Source: Nyssa sinensis (lineage: Eukaryota; Streptophyta; Magnoliopsida; Cornales; Nyssaceae). From it: 64,000 nucleotides of DNA. Under the pieces are notes generated by a model. That model was not told the origin of the DNA and made no database searches. It was given only the letters and a program-made list of their open reading frames with translations. This document shows positions 47,915 through 60,220 of the stretch, piece after piece. Positions within the stretch are counted from its first letter, which is position 1. Each line of letters begins with the position of its first letter. The stretch lies in contig CM018051.1 in NCBI GenBank assembly GCA_008638375.1, forward strand, positions 26,044,844-26,108,843, given 5' to 3'. The translations under genes and the position numbers were made by a program.

Positions 47915-49904
47915 CTAGAGCATCTGCTCTGCAATTCTGGCTTCTCTCAATTTTCTGGATAGTAAATGTCTAGAAGGAATGCCTCAAGTGGTTCACCAGT
48001 TCGGAGTACCGGAGCATCCTATCATCTTTAATGGCGAATTCTCCCAAGACTTGGCTCACCACCAGTTGGGAGTCAGAGAAGACATCGAGGTTCTGAGCCT
48101 TGCATTCTAAGGCAAGCTTCATGCCTAAGATTAGGGCTTCATATTCGGCTTCATTATTAGAAGCTTTGAATCCCAGGCTGACTGCTTTTTCTGACGTGAG
48201 CCCATCAGGGGACTGTAGTACCAGGCCTACCCCTGAACCTTGATCGGTTGACGATCCATCAATGTATAGCAGCCAGGTTCCCGAAGTTTCGGTGAGTTGT
48301 GCTTTGTTCTGAAGTGCCGGGGTGAACTTGGCAACGAAATCAGCTAAGGCCTGCCCTTTGATGGAGTTTCGGGGTACATACGATATGTCGAATTCCCCTA
48401 GCTCCACAGACCACTTCACTAATCTTCCCGATACCTCAGGTTTCCTCAATATTGACTTCAGAAGATAGGCAGTTGGGATCTCAATTGGATAGGCTTGGAA
48501 ATAAGGTCGAAGCTTCCGAGCTGATATGACCAAGGCATAGGCCAGCTTTTCTACTTCTGGATATCTCTTTTCCGTGTCAAGTAGTGCCCTACTGACGTAG
48601 AATATAGGCCTCTGCACTCCCCTGTCCCGTCTGATTAATGCGGAGCTGACCGCGTTTTTAAAAACTGCGAGGTACAAGAGTAGCTTTTCTCCTTGTACTG
48701 GTTTTGACAGGAGCTCTGGAGAGGCTAGATACTCCTTTAGTTCTTGAAAGGATTTCTCGCATTCTTCCGTCCACTGCAAAGCTTTGCTGCCCTTCAGAGC
48801 TTTGAAGAAAGGTAGGCAGCGATCAGTGGATTTGGATATAAACCTGCTCAGTGCCGCAATTCTGCCATTCAGTGCCTGAATTTCCTTTCTGGTTCTTGGT
48901 GACTTCAGTCTAATCAGAGCTTGGATCTGAGTGGGGTCTGCTTCGATACCCCTCTGAGAGACAATGTATCCCAAGAATTTTCCCTTCGTAACTCCGAAGG
49001 TACATTTCGAGGGGTTGAGCTTCATCCGGTGTTGTCTGAGGATATCGAAGGTCTGGGCTAAGTGCTGGAGGTGATTGCCTTTTTTCAGACTCTTTACCAG
49101 CATGTCGTCGATGTATACCTCCATGGTGCTGCCGAGCAGTGGGCTGAACATCTTGTTCACCAACCGCTGATAAGTGACTCTAGCATTCTTCAAACCGAAA
49201 GGCATTACTCTGTAGCAGTAGAGCCCTCGTTCGGTTATGAAGGCTGTCTTCTCTTGATCTGGAGGGTACATCTGGATCTGGTTGTACCCAGAGTAGGCAT
49301 CCATGAAACTCATAAGCTCATGCCCCGTAGTGGCGTCAACCAGTTGGTCTATTCTTGGCAGTGGAAAGCTGTCCTTGGGACATGCCTTGTTGATGTCTGT
49401 ATAATCAACACAGACTCTCCACTTGCCGTTTTTCTTCTTGACAAGCACTGTGTTGGCTAGCCACTCAGGATAGAACACTTCTCGTATCATCCTAGCTTCC
49501 AGCAGCCTTTGGACTTCTTCATTTATAATCCGATGCCGTTCAGGAGCAATCGGCCTTCTCTTCTGTCTGACTGGCGGGTGATTCGGATCCACCATCAGCT
49601 TGTGAGTTATGAGATTGGGATCTATTCTCTCCATGTCTTTGGTCTCCCAAGCAAAGATAGAGAGGTTGTCTTTCAAGAACCTGACTATCTTTTCCTGCTC
49701 GGTGTGTGTTAGGTCTGGGCCGATGTATAAATAACGCCCTTCTGATTCTGAACTGACCAACACTTTGGTGGGCTCGCCAATGGGTTTGGCTCGGCTGTCT
49801 CGTCCTCTTGGGCTCAAGGGTTCTTCAATGCTGGATGGGCAAACCTCCACCTCGGGAGAGTGAGTGAGAACTGGATTTGCACAGTCCCGAGTGTACTGTA
49901 ATTG
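47915..49904 (-). pseudogene. Tat reverse transcriptase, RNase H and second RNase H
   Basis: A single open frame of about 626 codons (49850-47970) holds RT, with VCVDYTDINKACPKDSFPLP, YSGYNQI, MPFGLKNA and YIDD at about 49103-49114. RNase H follows (TEKRYPEVEKLAYAL), then the second RNase H starting WLLYIDGSSTDQGSG and containing NNEAEYEALILGM. The frame closes with a TAG at 47970-47972, and readable sequence continues beyond it to a one-base insertion near 47915. A TAG at 49905-49907 separates this region from the protease without changing frame. Confidence 0.9.
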
Positions 49905-52251
49905 CTATTTAGGAGCCTTCTCCTTGAGAGCAATAGCGTGGCACTCTCGGGAGGTTGGTTGACACCCTCTAACAGAGTGAACGTTCTGGTTGTGGACGTA
50001 CTTCAGACACTGATGGAGGGTCGAAGTGACTGCCCCTATCTGGTGCAACCAGGGTCTTCCGATTATGACGTTGTAGGGAGATCTCATGTTTAACACCATG
50101 TACTCCGAGATGGTGGTCTTCTGCCCTTCACCCTCTCCTATAGTGGTAGGAAGGTCGACTCTCCCCAACGGGGTGCTGAGGTTGCCATCAAAAGCTGCCA
50201 TCACGGCAGTAGTGGGCTTGACATTGTCATAGTCCATCCCCATCTGTTTGAGTGGCTCATAGAACAGTATGTTGACGGAGTTGCCAGTATCGACCAGGAC
50301 TCTCCTGATCTCGCAGTTGGCGATTTTGAGTGTGATGACAAGGGCATCACTGTGATGGCAGTGTACCCCTGCTAGATCTTTCTCAGTGAATTGGATCTCC
50401 GGTGCCGGCTTGAACCTCTTTTCTACGTTGGAGATCTGTAATATGTTCGGGGCAGCTCTGGCCTCCCGAGCATATCTCTTTCTTGCCCTGTTGGACATTC
50501 CTGTGATAGGGGAGTCAGCGTGGAGGACGTAGATGACGTGGTTGTTCTGCCTCTGAGGCTCGTTTCGTCCCTCCCTCTGCTCCTGCCTCTGCTCGGGCCT
50601 CTGATCTGGCCGTTGTTGAGGCTTGTCTTCTTGGGGGTTCTGTCTTCCGTCCTGTTTGACGAACTCCCGAAGACGCCCCTTCTTTATGAGCTGCTCTATC
50701 TCATATCGGAGGGTCCTGCATGTGTTAGTTGTATGTCCATGATCTTTATGGAAATTACAATACTTACTTTGGTCCCGAAGACTGGGATCTCCTTTGATTG
50801 GTTCCGGCCACCTCAGGTTCTCCCGATCTCGGATCTGCCGGAGTACTTGGTTCGGTGTGGTGTCTAAAGGGGTGAAGTTGGTGAACCCCCTTGGTCCGGA
50901 GTTGTACACAACTCTGGGTGCTGTTCTCTTCTCTGGGCTCTTGGCCCTCTTTTTGTTGGAGTCTCTTCTGTGGTCCTCCTTCTTCGGATTGTCCCTCTGG
51001 GTCTGATCTTTACCCTTTTGGGATGTATGGTTGGCTTCTTCCAGGTTGATGTACTTTCTGGCCCGATCTATTAATGCCGCCATATCGGCTAGAGGGCTCT
51101 TAGTCAAGGAGTCTCTGAATCCACCTTGGGCAAGCCCAGCAGTTAGGGTTGCTACAAGGAATTTTGGGCTGCAGTCAGTGATCTCCGTGAGTTCGGTGTT
51201 GAAGCGCGCAATGTAGGCTCTTGAGGGATTCCTCCCTAGTCTGTTTGACATTTAACAGGAATTCTGGCCCCCTTCTGAGCCTCCTACTGGTCATAAACCT
51301 GTCCAAGAACTGTCTACCGAGCTCGTAGAAGCTGGTAATTGAGTTCGGAGAGAGGTTGTGGAACCACTTCAGAGCAGTTCCCTTCAAGTTGGTGATGAAA
51401 GTTCGGCACATGAAAGCATCAGAGGCTCCGTGAAGGGCCATCGTATGCTGGTAGTACGAGAGATGATCTCCTGGATCTCCAGACCCATCATACAGGGTGA
51501 ACTTGGGCACCATGAACTTTCTGGGCCTCTTTTCTGACATGATGGCGTGAGTGAACGGGGTGGCTAGTCTTCCGAGCAGCCTGGCCAACTCGTCTTGCTC
51601 TAGAGGGTTTTGAGGTCCTCTCAAGGCAATTGTTCGGTCCATAGACTCGGCAATCTCTTCTACCCTCCGCTGGTCTCTGATTCTGACGTCTTGCGAACCC
51701 TACCTGACAGCCTCGGCTTCAGGGTTGTAGGGTTGAGTACGCCTTTCGGACGGAGGAGGGTTCTGAACCGGGGGGATTGGTGCTGCATGATGAGGCTCTT
51801 GCGGTGCCGGGTGTGCTCCCGAGACCCTTGGAGTTGGGGCTCGAGTAGTGCTCCGTTAATGGACGTCAGGAACGAAGGCTGATGTTCCCCAACCTGGAGC
51901 TGACGGTTGTGGATCTCTGCCAACGCGGGCAATGCCCGAGGGGTGCCTAGGCTGGTTAGTTGGAGCCTGCTCATGGAGTTCTTCATTCTCCGTGGCAACA
52001 GGAGGTTGGGTTCCAGCAGCGAAGTTGACTGGCGGGTTAGGAGAACTCGCTGCTTGGTTTTGTGTGAGTGTTGCCAGCGTTCTAGTGATGGCCAGCAACT
52101 GTTCCTGCACCAGTTCATTGTGTCGTTTGATCGATTCGATCTCTTGTCGCATGGGGTTAACCGCTGGTCCCTTTGTACGAGGAGCAGGCGGCTAACGTTG
52201 AGAGTTTTGCGAATTCTGAGTATTCTGTCGCGGTCGGAGATTTGGTGCCAT
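49905..52251 (-). pseudogene. Tat gag and protease, interrupted
   Basis: Gag starts at an ATG at 52249-52251 (MAPNLRPRQNT). In-frame stops lie at 52192-52194, 51856-51858 and 51700-51702; the last segment of this frame has the capsid block KFTLYDGSGDPGDHLSYYQ. A one-base insertion near 51222 moves the protein to the frame open from 51251, with LRQIRDRENLRWPEP, a CNFHKDHGHTTNTC zinc-binding motif and the protease VLVDTGNSVNILF (about 50270-50310) and IIGRPWLHQIGAV. The protease Asp-Thr-Gly is intact. At least two stops look like C to T changes, as expected after cytosine methylation. Confidence 0.88.
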
Positions 52252-52305
52252 GGTTTCCCGGTGAGGAAAGAGATGAGTTTATGAATAGAGCACTTGGAGA
52301 TTAGT

Positions 52306-52326
52306 CGTTCCCACAGACGGCGCCAA
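52306..52326 (-). other. Primer-binding site of the Tat element
   Basis: The minus strand reads TTTGGCGCCGTCTGTGGGAA, the standard Tat-lineage primer site, two or three bases inside the 5' LTR. Confidence 0.9.
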
Positions 52327-52328
52327 AC

Positions 52329-52936
52329 TGATACTGCACTTTTTGACTCGCAATAAGTGTGGGCTCCGTGACCTATAGAACACTCAGAAAGACGATCAGA
52401 GGTCCACCGGATTGGCTCCGGCGGTAGCCGCTCCGATGCTTAAGTAAGTAAAAGGAATTGAAAGACTGTATTGAAAGCCAAAGAATGAGCATAAAAATAA
52501 AGCGTACCTTTAGGGTTTAATTTATAGGCCGTGGCTTTCCTAAGTTGATTAGGATTCGGAGCCATGATTGTAGGGATTTGATCATCGGAGATTGCAGTTA
52601 CGTTGTTGAATATTGCATAGAGATAACCATAGATAGTAGTTCCCTTGTTGAAGACTGTTTCCTTGTTGAAGACTGCTTCCTTATTCCCTGCTCGGCATCC
52701 GCTAAGGCGGTGACGAGGTCTGGAGTGTTGGTTTGGACCCTGTGATCAATTCTGAGACCCTTATCTGGATATATGTGCTTTGAAGGCATATGTTTGGTCA
52801 CTTCCGACCTTTCGCGCTGATCTAGATGCATGATCTTTTAGTCATTGGCTGAGTGAAAGCCACGTTGGCCGAGCATAAGCTGGATTATGGTTATACGTGT
52901 CAAGTGCTGATTGGCCTGTTCTTTTATGGTATATCA
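52329..52936 (-). mobile_element. 5' LTR of the Tat element
   Basis: 608 bp, TGATACTGCAC to GGTATATCA on the plus strand; gap-free match to 41294-41901 with about 20 substitutions. Confidence 0.93.
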
Positions 52937-52941
52937 CCAAT
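52937..52941. repeat. Target-site duplication CCAAT, right copy
   Basis: Exact match to 41289-41293. Confidence 0.9.
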
Positions 52942-52971
52942 TTTTCTTACAAGGTCAATCAATATCTTGTG

Positions 52972-53061
52972 TTCAAGTCGAGGCATACAATAGGCTAGGT
53001 ACATATGTCCATTGCATTCAAGTCGAGGCATATAATAGGCTAGGTACATACGTCCATTGCA
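52972..53061. repeat. Two tandem 45-bp units
   Basis: TTCAAGTCGAGGCATA(C/T)A and on, repeated once at 53017 with two differences. The unit is a multiple of three and both copies are open in one plus frame, but no protein family is recognisable. Confidence 0.9.
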
Positions 53062-54238
53062 CAGGAAAGTTACGAAATGCTGGAGGTGGTGGATTTACGG
53101 ATCGTCGATGATGATATGGTTGTAAAAGGCTGATTAATAGGAAGTAGACAATCAGACAATAATTTTATAGATAGACTAATAGTAATTTAAAGTTATTTAT
53201 TTGGGAACTTTTCTTTATAAACTTGTGTTTTGTCTTTTTGTTGATTAGTGGATCTATTGCAGTTATTGAGTTTTATTTCTCATGTAAAATCATTAGGTCT
53301 CACTTAATTTTTTTTTTTTTAATCCTTTTGATTATCATCATATATCAAATTGATATATGCAAGAATTCAGAATCTTAGTAATCTACAAGAGAACTTTTTC
53401 AATAGTAATTTATCATAAATATATATATTTTAATCTGTGTTTCTTATTAATTAAAATCTGATAGAAATCATTCCTAAGTCATGGTAGATAATTTTATCAT
53501 TAGTTTTATATCAATCGAAACTGCAATATTTCACATCCGGTCTTACTTATTTTGAGCCCCTAAAATAGTGATTGTGTATCCAAATCAGCCTCACTTCTGT
53601 ATGATTGTTATTAAATTGGCACATACAAGCTCATTATGTACTTAAAATCTGAAAGCAACTCACACATGAATTCTTGATTCTGCATGTGATCGTTCTGAAT
53701 CTCAGATCAAGTGTAGAGATAAGTCCATGTGTCATTACCATTCTGAGAAAACTTATTTTCAAAAATGACAAAAGAATCCTACTTTACTTTCTTTCATAAA
53801 AAAATATGATCAATCAATATTAAATTTAGAAAAAAATGTTCCGTTACCGTTCCTGTTGGGGGGTGTCTATGTAATACGAGTTAGAGTTCATTGGTGTATG
53901 GATGGATGGATGGATGGATGGGGGAGAGAGAGAGAGAGAGAGAGTGTGTTGCAGGTGGCATGGTTAAGAATCTCAATCAACATGATACACTTTTCAATGA
54001 TAATTTTAAAAATTAATGAAATATAAAAATTTAATATTAATTGATCATATTTTTTATAAGTAAATAAAATTATTGATATAAAAGAATTTATAAATTAGAC
54101 AAAAAAATCCAATTAAAGAAAGAGAGCTTAAAAATTTTTATGCTATTAAAAAAAATTTCCATAAAGTTAATAAAAGTTTCATTAAGAGTTTAAATTGAAA
54201 TTAAAATAAAGATAAAATATGAAAAAAAAAAATTGAAT

Positions 54239-54522
54239 TGTTATCAGCTTGGGGCTGGACTTGAGATTTTTGGGAGTCTCTCTCTCTCTCTCTCTCTCAA
54301 AAAAAGAAAAAAGAAAAAATGAAAGTAATAAAGAATTTCGAATAAAAAAATGATGACCCTTCTCCCTAGTTGGCTTCGCCCATAATCCCCAATGAGGAGA
54401 TAAGGGATTGAAATCCTAGGAGAAATATGTTTGGGGGGGGTGGTATGTGATGGAAGCATTAGATTGTTATCAGCTTAGGGCTGGACTTAAGATTTTTGGG
54501 AGTCTCTCTCTCTCTCTCTCTT
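54239..54522. repeat. Dispersed direct repeat of about 60 bp (54239-54298 and 54463-54522)
   Basis: TGTTATCAGCTT(G/A)GGGCTGGACTT(G/A)AG, then GGGAGTCTCTCTCTCT, occurs twice 224 bp apart, each time followed by an A-rich tract. It looks like a local duplication with expanding CT runs. Confidence 0.85.
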
Positions 54523-54963
54523 AAAAAAGAAAAAAAAGAAAAAAAGAAAAAAAGAAAAAAAAAAGAAGTAATATTATTAACATGTTTGTAATGGTTAACA
54601 TAATTAAGCCATAAACATTAGTGGTGAAGCAGAATGAATATTTATGGAATACTCTGCTGCTATATGTTCCTTTTTTTTTTTATCTTCAGAAATTAAGAAT
54701 TAATTTTATTTATTGGCCGGACTGGAATGCTACAGCCATCTATCTGAATGTCCATTAATTTGGCCAACTCCAGAATAATTTTCACCAAGCTGTAAAGCTA
54801 TTTATTTCATGAATTTTCAATTCATTACTGTCCTGTCCTAGACACCAAAGATTAAGCTCCTATTACTTTCCTCCTGGATCAATTATACAAATCATACAAA
54901 ATTCATGAAATAAATTGACATCACAAACAAATGGGCTTGAAACCCTCATTACCAGTAAATCAC

Positions 54964-54969
54964 TTTATT
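54964..54969 (-). terminator. Possible polyadenylation signal of the kinase gene
   Basis: The minus strand has AATAAA about 200 bases after the stop codon. Plant signals are loose, so this is only a plausible site. Confidence 0.4.
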
Positions 54970-55165
54970 AATAATGCTTTTAAATACACCACAATTATAT
55001 AATACACATTCATACACCTTGGGCACTCATTTTTCTTCCCTACCGCTCTGCACTTGTTATATTTACTAAAAAAAATTAATGTAACGGTTAGAATGAGGCA
55101 AGCAAAATACAAATAAAAGGAGGTCTAAAGAAATAATGACGCTTAAAGTCACAATGGTTATGCAT

Positions 55166-58100
55166 TCACCTAGGAAGCATCTGTGTCACACTCAATTGGG
55201 ATGAAGTTATAAAAGGATCTAAAGATTGCTTGCCTTTATATGCCTGGGAGGATGACGTCTCCCCTGCACTAGTGCTACCCAAGTGCCGAGAGGTATGTGC
55301 CCTATATACCCCTGGCTCCGTTAATAACTTCTCGTTGAGGTTAACCTCTTTGGAGAGCATCTCCACCACTTGCTTCATACCAGGTCTTTGCTGAGGACCT
55401 GCTTGGGTACAGAAGAGTGCAACCTTAATGAAGCGCATAACCTCACCCTCTGGATATTCACTCAGTTCTGAATCAACAAGGTCCAGAAGCCTCCCTTCTT
55501 CTCTCAGCTTCCATGTCTGCAACAGTATTTGTATTGGAGTCGCATATAAACAGATAATGACTAGTAATGACCATAAATAATGGTCGTACATGTTTTTCTC
55601 TCTACTTCTGGATAAATTCTGTCTGATACTATGAACAATTAAAATTAAAACACTGTCATCATATTTATTTTGAATTTTCCAAAGATCTCGACCAGGGACC
55701 CATGTAGGTTTCCTTTCAGATACATGATTAAACAACACCATCATTATCCCATCAATATTATATACCAAATATGTTGTTTTGTTGTTTTTTTGTTTGTTAA
55801 GGGGAGGGGGGCCACAGGAACCCAACTAGGTCACTTTTGCCTTGTACCAGAGAAACCAAGAATGGTTCCATTATTCTTTTCTTGATGCAGATGGTTAATA
55901 TTTGTAGGTCCTGGAATGCATTGTGATGCTGGCATGACATGAGTTTATTGACTATTTGATATTTGGCGTTTGCATTGACATGTTACATTTTGGGGATCAA
56001 GGAAGAAATTTGGATAGCCATCATAGGGGGTAGCTAAGTCCTTAGATTGGTTTACAATGCTTGTTTGGGTTATAGAAGTGTTCAATATACCACCAAGCTA
56101 ATGGCACATGGTGTGCATCCAAAGTGACAGCAATGTAAGGGGTCAGGATACTACAAAGCAAAGGTAGGAGTAAAATTCTTCGACAAAGTTGTAATTTTCT
56201 GAAGCACCCTCAAAAGAAAAATAAAAAAATATAATAAAGAAAAAGGAGAAGTTCTAACCACTCAAGACAGCATCATAATCCATCACTGACCAACAATATC
56301 CCAAAGACCCAACACAGATGAAGGGTCGTAGGATGGTCATTTAACCTCAGCATGAGCACTATTTCCTTGAAAAGGTAAGAATATTAACGCTACAAATGTT
56401 CCATCAGATTTTTGATAAGTCATATCATTAGAACAGAAAACTTGGAATCTTAGAAAACCTCTTAAACTCAAAGAATGATAAGACACCAAGTTTTCAATTA
56501 TATTTTCTTGACAATCAAAGTAAACAAAATATAAATTTGCGACATAATCAGTGTAATTGATGAAAGAAGTTCAAACTTACCCATTCCACCAAAACCAGCA
56601 GATCCTCCCCAAATGCTGCCTTACTACTACTTCTGCCACTCACTATTTCAAGTATAAGCACCCCAAAACTATATACATCTGCCTTTTTTGTAAGCTGCCC
56701 TAACAAAGCATACTCTGGAGCTAGATATCCCCTGCAGAAACATAAAATAAGAATAGTGAGACAGAGAGAGGAAGCAGCAAAGAGAAAAAAAAGGGGACAA
56801 ACAGAAAAAGTAGGGAAGATAAAACAGCTTGCCACAGCATTATATCCTGCTGCGGTATAAAGATAATTATGATAATAATAATCCTCAATGTTTGCACGGA
56901 TTACATAATTAGAATATGATCCATAGCTAAACTTTTAAAAGTAGTGTCTACACTTGATATAGAACCAACAATTAATTCTCCGAAAAGTAGAACTTTCACA
57001 AGTCATAGGGAAAGTTGTGCTGAGTTCAAAATTTCCCTAGCAATATCTTATTGCTAGTGGAAAATGGAATTAGGCAATTTGCAAATAACTTTAAAAGAAA
57101 GCCAAAATGTATAACTAAAATGCATCTCCATGTGTCAACCTTCAGTCATCCCATATAACAAGCAATCAGAATAAAAGCTTCAAGGAGTGAGTACAACTTC
57201 TTTCAAATAATAAAGTCAGCAATGCATGAAGACACCAGATGAAACATCTGTCAATATAAGCCCATTCGAGGTTTTATAGAAATGGAAGCTAAATAATACT
57301 CCACAAAAGATGAAACTATGCACCTGCTCACTTTCTTTTATTTATTTAAAAAAAAAAAAGAATATCTAACATGAGCTTACTTTCTTCTGCTCTCTATCTG
57401 ATTGTGCTAACCATTCATTGCTGTGGTTGGTATTCTTCAAGGTATCCATGCAATGAGACTTCCAAACTCATGAACTTACAGAAGGGCTACCAAAATTCTC
57501 TTTCTATAACATCTTCCACATTACTCGAGAATACAAATTCCTAATAACTTGAGCTAACTTCCAACATATGTTAAAAAAGAGAAAAAGAAAAAACAACTTG
57601 AAACAACATTCTGTACGACTTTCTGTCCAGGTAAATAATTCAAGTAGCAAACAAGTAAATTCTTTCCACTAACCAAAAAAAAGGTAAACATACAAGGAAA
57701 GGCAATCCAAAAGTCATGCTTACACTGTTCCTGCCACTCGGGTACTAATATGAGTGACATTGTCTGGAAAGAGTTTTGCCAGCCCAAAATCTCCTATTTT
57801 GGGATGAAGGTTTTCATCAAGAAGTATATTACTGGCCTTTATATCTCTGTGGACAATATGTGGTTCGGCTTCCTCATGAAGAAATGCCAGACCAGAAGCT
57901 GTGCCCATACAAATAGCAGCCCTCTGAGGCCAATCCAGAGCAATATGTTTCCCTTTTGAACCTGAAATGAAAAACTTTAGACATTGGCTCAAACTAAAAC
58001 TTGGTAACTCCATAGTCTATAAAAAGGAAATATCTTGAGCAAATAAACTTGGTGTTTCGATATTTTTAGAATTTAAATCCAAATTTTTAAACACTGATGC

Positions 58101-60014
58101 ATAGATATCAATGCTATTTTTGGGGGAAGCCTAAATGACTGAATAAATAAATAAAGCTGGTTTGTTCACTTTATCAAGTGCCATAATTTGGCTAGTGATC
58201 ACCTTTAAGTAAAACAGTCACTGATTTTTTTTTTTTTATTTTTAAAATTGAAATCAGATTGACAAACTTGAGTCCAAAGTGGGAGTCAGAAAAATGGAAA
58301 GCCCTATGGCAGCTCAGATTATAACAATTGCAATCTATTCCACAGCTTTTTATGTTTTTTTTTTTTTATAGTTAATTTCATTCAACTGGCATAAGGGTTA
58401 ATTTGAAATAATATTTCAAAGTTCTGATATTTACCAAGTAAAGCACTAGCAACACTGTTATTTTCCAGATATTCATATACTAATATCCGATTACTGCCCT
58501 CGACACAACATCCAATGAGCTGAACAAGGTTTGGATGTTGGATATGTGATATCATATTAATCTCTGTCAAGAATTCATTTGTTCCTTGTTTTGATTCAGC
58601 AGAAAGAGACTTGATGGCAACCTGGGTACCATCTCTTAAAACTCCCTGCAATCATATACAACAACACAGGTAATTACTAGATTCCCAAAAAAAATAAAAA
58701 TAAAATAAAGGGTATATATATATATTTTGGTTTTCCTCTCTTCCAGAAGTGATCCTGTTGTAACTAAAAAAATAACTGATATGATATAATGGTCATAAAT
58801 CTCACCCTATATACAACTCCAAAACCACCTCCGCCAATTCTGTTTGATGGATGGAAGTCCGCTGTTGCCGATCTCAATGAATTATAGGAGAATAGCCTTA
58901 CATTGTTGGTAACAATCTCTAACCATGCAAAATTACACAACACACAAGCACGTAAAGACCTTGTGAGGTAGATTTCAGCAGTAGGACTTACAAATAAAAG
59001 CAATAGAAACAAAGGTGAAAAGCATCCTGAGTCCCTAAAAGCATAAATAAGAGAAAATTACCAATGCAAATTTTCACCTTTCTAAAATGTGATCCAACAG
59101 AGCTCATGAGACATAACTTTTAATTTTGTGTGTGTGTGGCTGGAGGGGGCAGAATATTAGGGTATGATAGAAACTCTCTTAAATCTGAAGTACTGCACAG
59201 ACTATATATTAGGGTATCAAATGAAGTTATAAACCCTCTTAAATCTGAAATACTACATAGACCAGAATCTGATAATTGGGAATAAACCTTTGACATTACA
59301 TGTATGATCTAGTTCATTTTTGATGTACCATGCTTATCATTATATTTTCTCTCCTTTTGTCTTTTTCACACACTAAAAACAATAAAAATCAACTTCCTTT
59401 TTTTTTTTAATCTAAATTTTCCTTCGAAATTTAAAAGGTCCAATTCTCAATTCAAGTTGCTTTACCTAGAAGATTAGGACGAGATTATGAATGCACCAAA
59501 ATTTCCAAACGTTCGAGAAGTGCAACCTGTCAAAATTTTGGACATACAATAGATAACTATTCTCTCCAAATTCTTTTAAGATTCAATTTCATCCATGCCT
59601 TCCAAATCCAACATAACACTTATCTATGTTTCTAGTCTACTCCTTTTTTATTACACCAATAGATCCCCACCCACTTTTAGTCGTGACTAAACTCTACAGA
59701 TGTACACACTCAGCAAATGATGTGCATTGAGTAAGCCCATGGAGAGTTGAACTTCGACCTAAGATGTCTGGCCTTGGGTCATCACCTCGGCAAACTCCCA
59801 TAAATGTCAAGGTTTTACCTTGAATGTTAAAAATTGACAATTAATGGAGGTCATTGCTAAAAACAAAGCCCACATCTCAAGCTTACATTGTTTGAAAATT
59901 AAACACAATCATAAAATGTAATTGTTCATTCCTCTTCTTACCTTCTGTCTGTGCCTGACCGCGTCCACTCTTTCCTTTACAAGAATTGAATGCACCGAAG
60001 CAACTAAAACTCAT
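55166..60014 (-). CDS. Receptor-like cytoplasmic serine/threonine kinase, six coding exons
   Basis: Exons on the minus strand are 60014-59942, 58918-58806, 58645-58435, 57961-57724, 56731-56581 and 55516-55166; all introns are GT-AG and phases agree, giving 378 aa. The N-terminus [12 protein letters not shown] has no signal peptide or membrane span, so this is a cytoplasmic kinase. The kinase has a glycine loop IGGGGFGV (52-59), K74 in VAIK, HRD (170-172, with K174 in RDIKASN), DFG (190-192) and APEY (216-219), so it should be active and of RD type. The tail is Ser/Thr-rich and ends TQMLPR. Closest remembered relatives are Arabidopsis At3g09010 and the cold-responsive kinase CRPK1; the exact substrate is unknown. 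The upstream flank has a TA run at about 60448-60467. Confidence 0.92.
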
Positions 60015-60220
60015 AATTCATCAACAGTTCAGTTCTGAGGCCTTCGCAAATACTAAACCTTTAAGCACGTCTTCTTCAATCCAATACTTACCCCACGCCA
60101 ATTGATTTCCTCTACACGAATTGAATGTACCCAAGTAACTAAAAGTCATGACTCAGCCACAGTCACGAGGACCTTTAACCACGCCTTCTTCAATCCAAAA
60201 CATATACCACGCCAATTGAT
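59971..60220 (-). repeat. Tandem duplication covering the kinase start exon
   Basis: Unit 1 (59971-60105, 135 bp) contains the start codon and most of coding exon 1; unit 2 (60106-60220, about 115 bp) is an upstream copy. Shared blocks are TTTCCT(T/C)TACA, GAATTGAATG, AACTAAAA, CTTCTTCAATCCAA and CACGCCAATTGAT. Unit 2 lacks about 20 bp near its middle. Each unit carries its own ATG and related peptide. Confidence 0.85.
60092..60149 (-). other. Potential alternative first coding exon (1b) of the kinase gene
   Basis: In the upstream unit an ATG at 60147-60149 opens MTFSYLGTFNSCRGNQLAW, clearly related to the normal start [15 protein letters not shown]. It runs into a strong donor, GG|GTAAGTATTGG, after 60092. 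The exon is 58 nt and leaves one base over, the same phase as exon 1 (73 nt), so splicing to 58918 would keep the kinase frame. If not spliced, the ATG opens an upstream ORF of about 42 codons. Whether it is used is unknown. Confidence 0.45.

Larger units (their letters stand above)
41294..52936 (-). mobile_element. Complete Tat-type Ty3/gypsy retrotransposon, 11,643 bp
   Basis: Two 608-bp LTRs (41294-41901 and 52329-52936) enclose, from right to left, a primer site TGGCGCCGTCTGTGGGAA, gag, protease, RT, RNase H, second RNase H, integrase, a 60-bp minisatellite, a spacer, an opposite-strand ORF and a polypurine tract. CCAAT duplicates exactly at both flanks. The primer site and the dual RNase H are hallmarks of the Tat lineage. 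By eye the LTRs differ at about 20 of 608 sites, nearly all transitions. Every ORF is broken, so the copy is structurally complete but not autonomous. Confidence 0.93.
53062..55165. other. Intergenic DNA between Tat element and kinase gene
   Basis: AT-rich, with a GGAT tetranucleotide run followed by a GA run (about 53898-53946) and a duplicated CT-rich block. The right end (from about 54960) is the 3'-UTR of the kinase gene. No other gene is visible. Confidence 0.7.
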
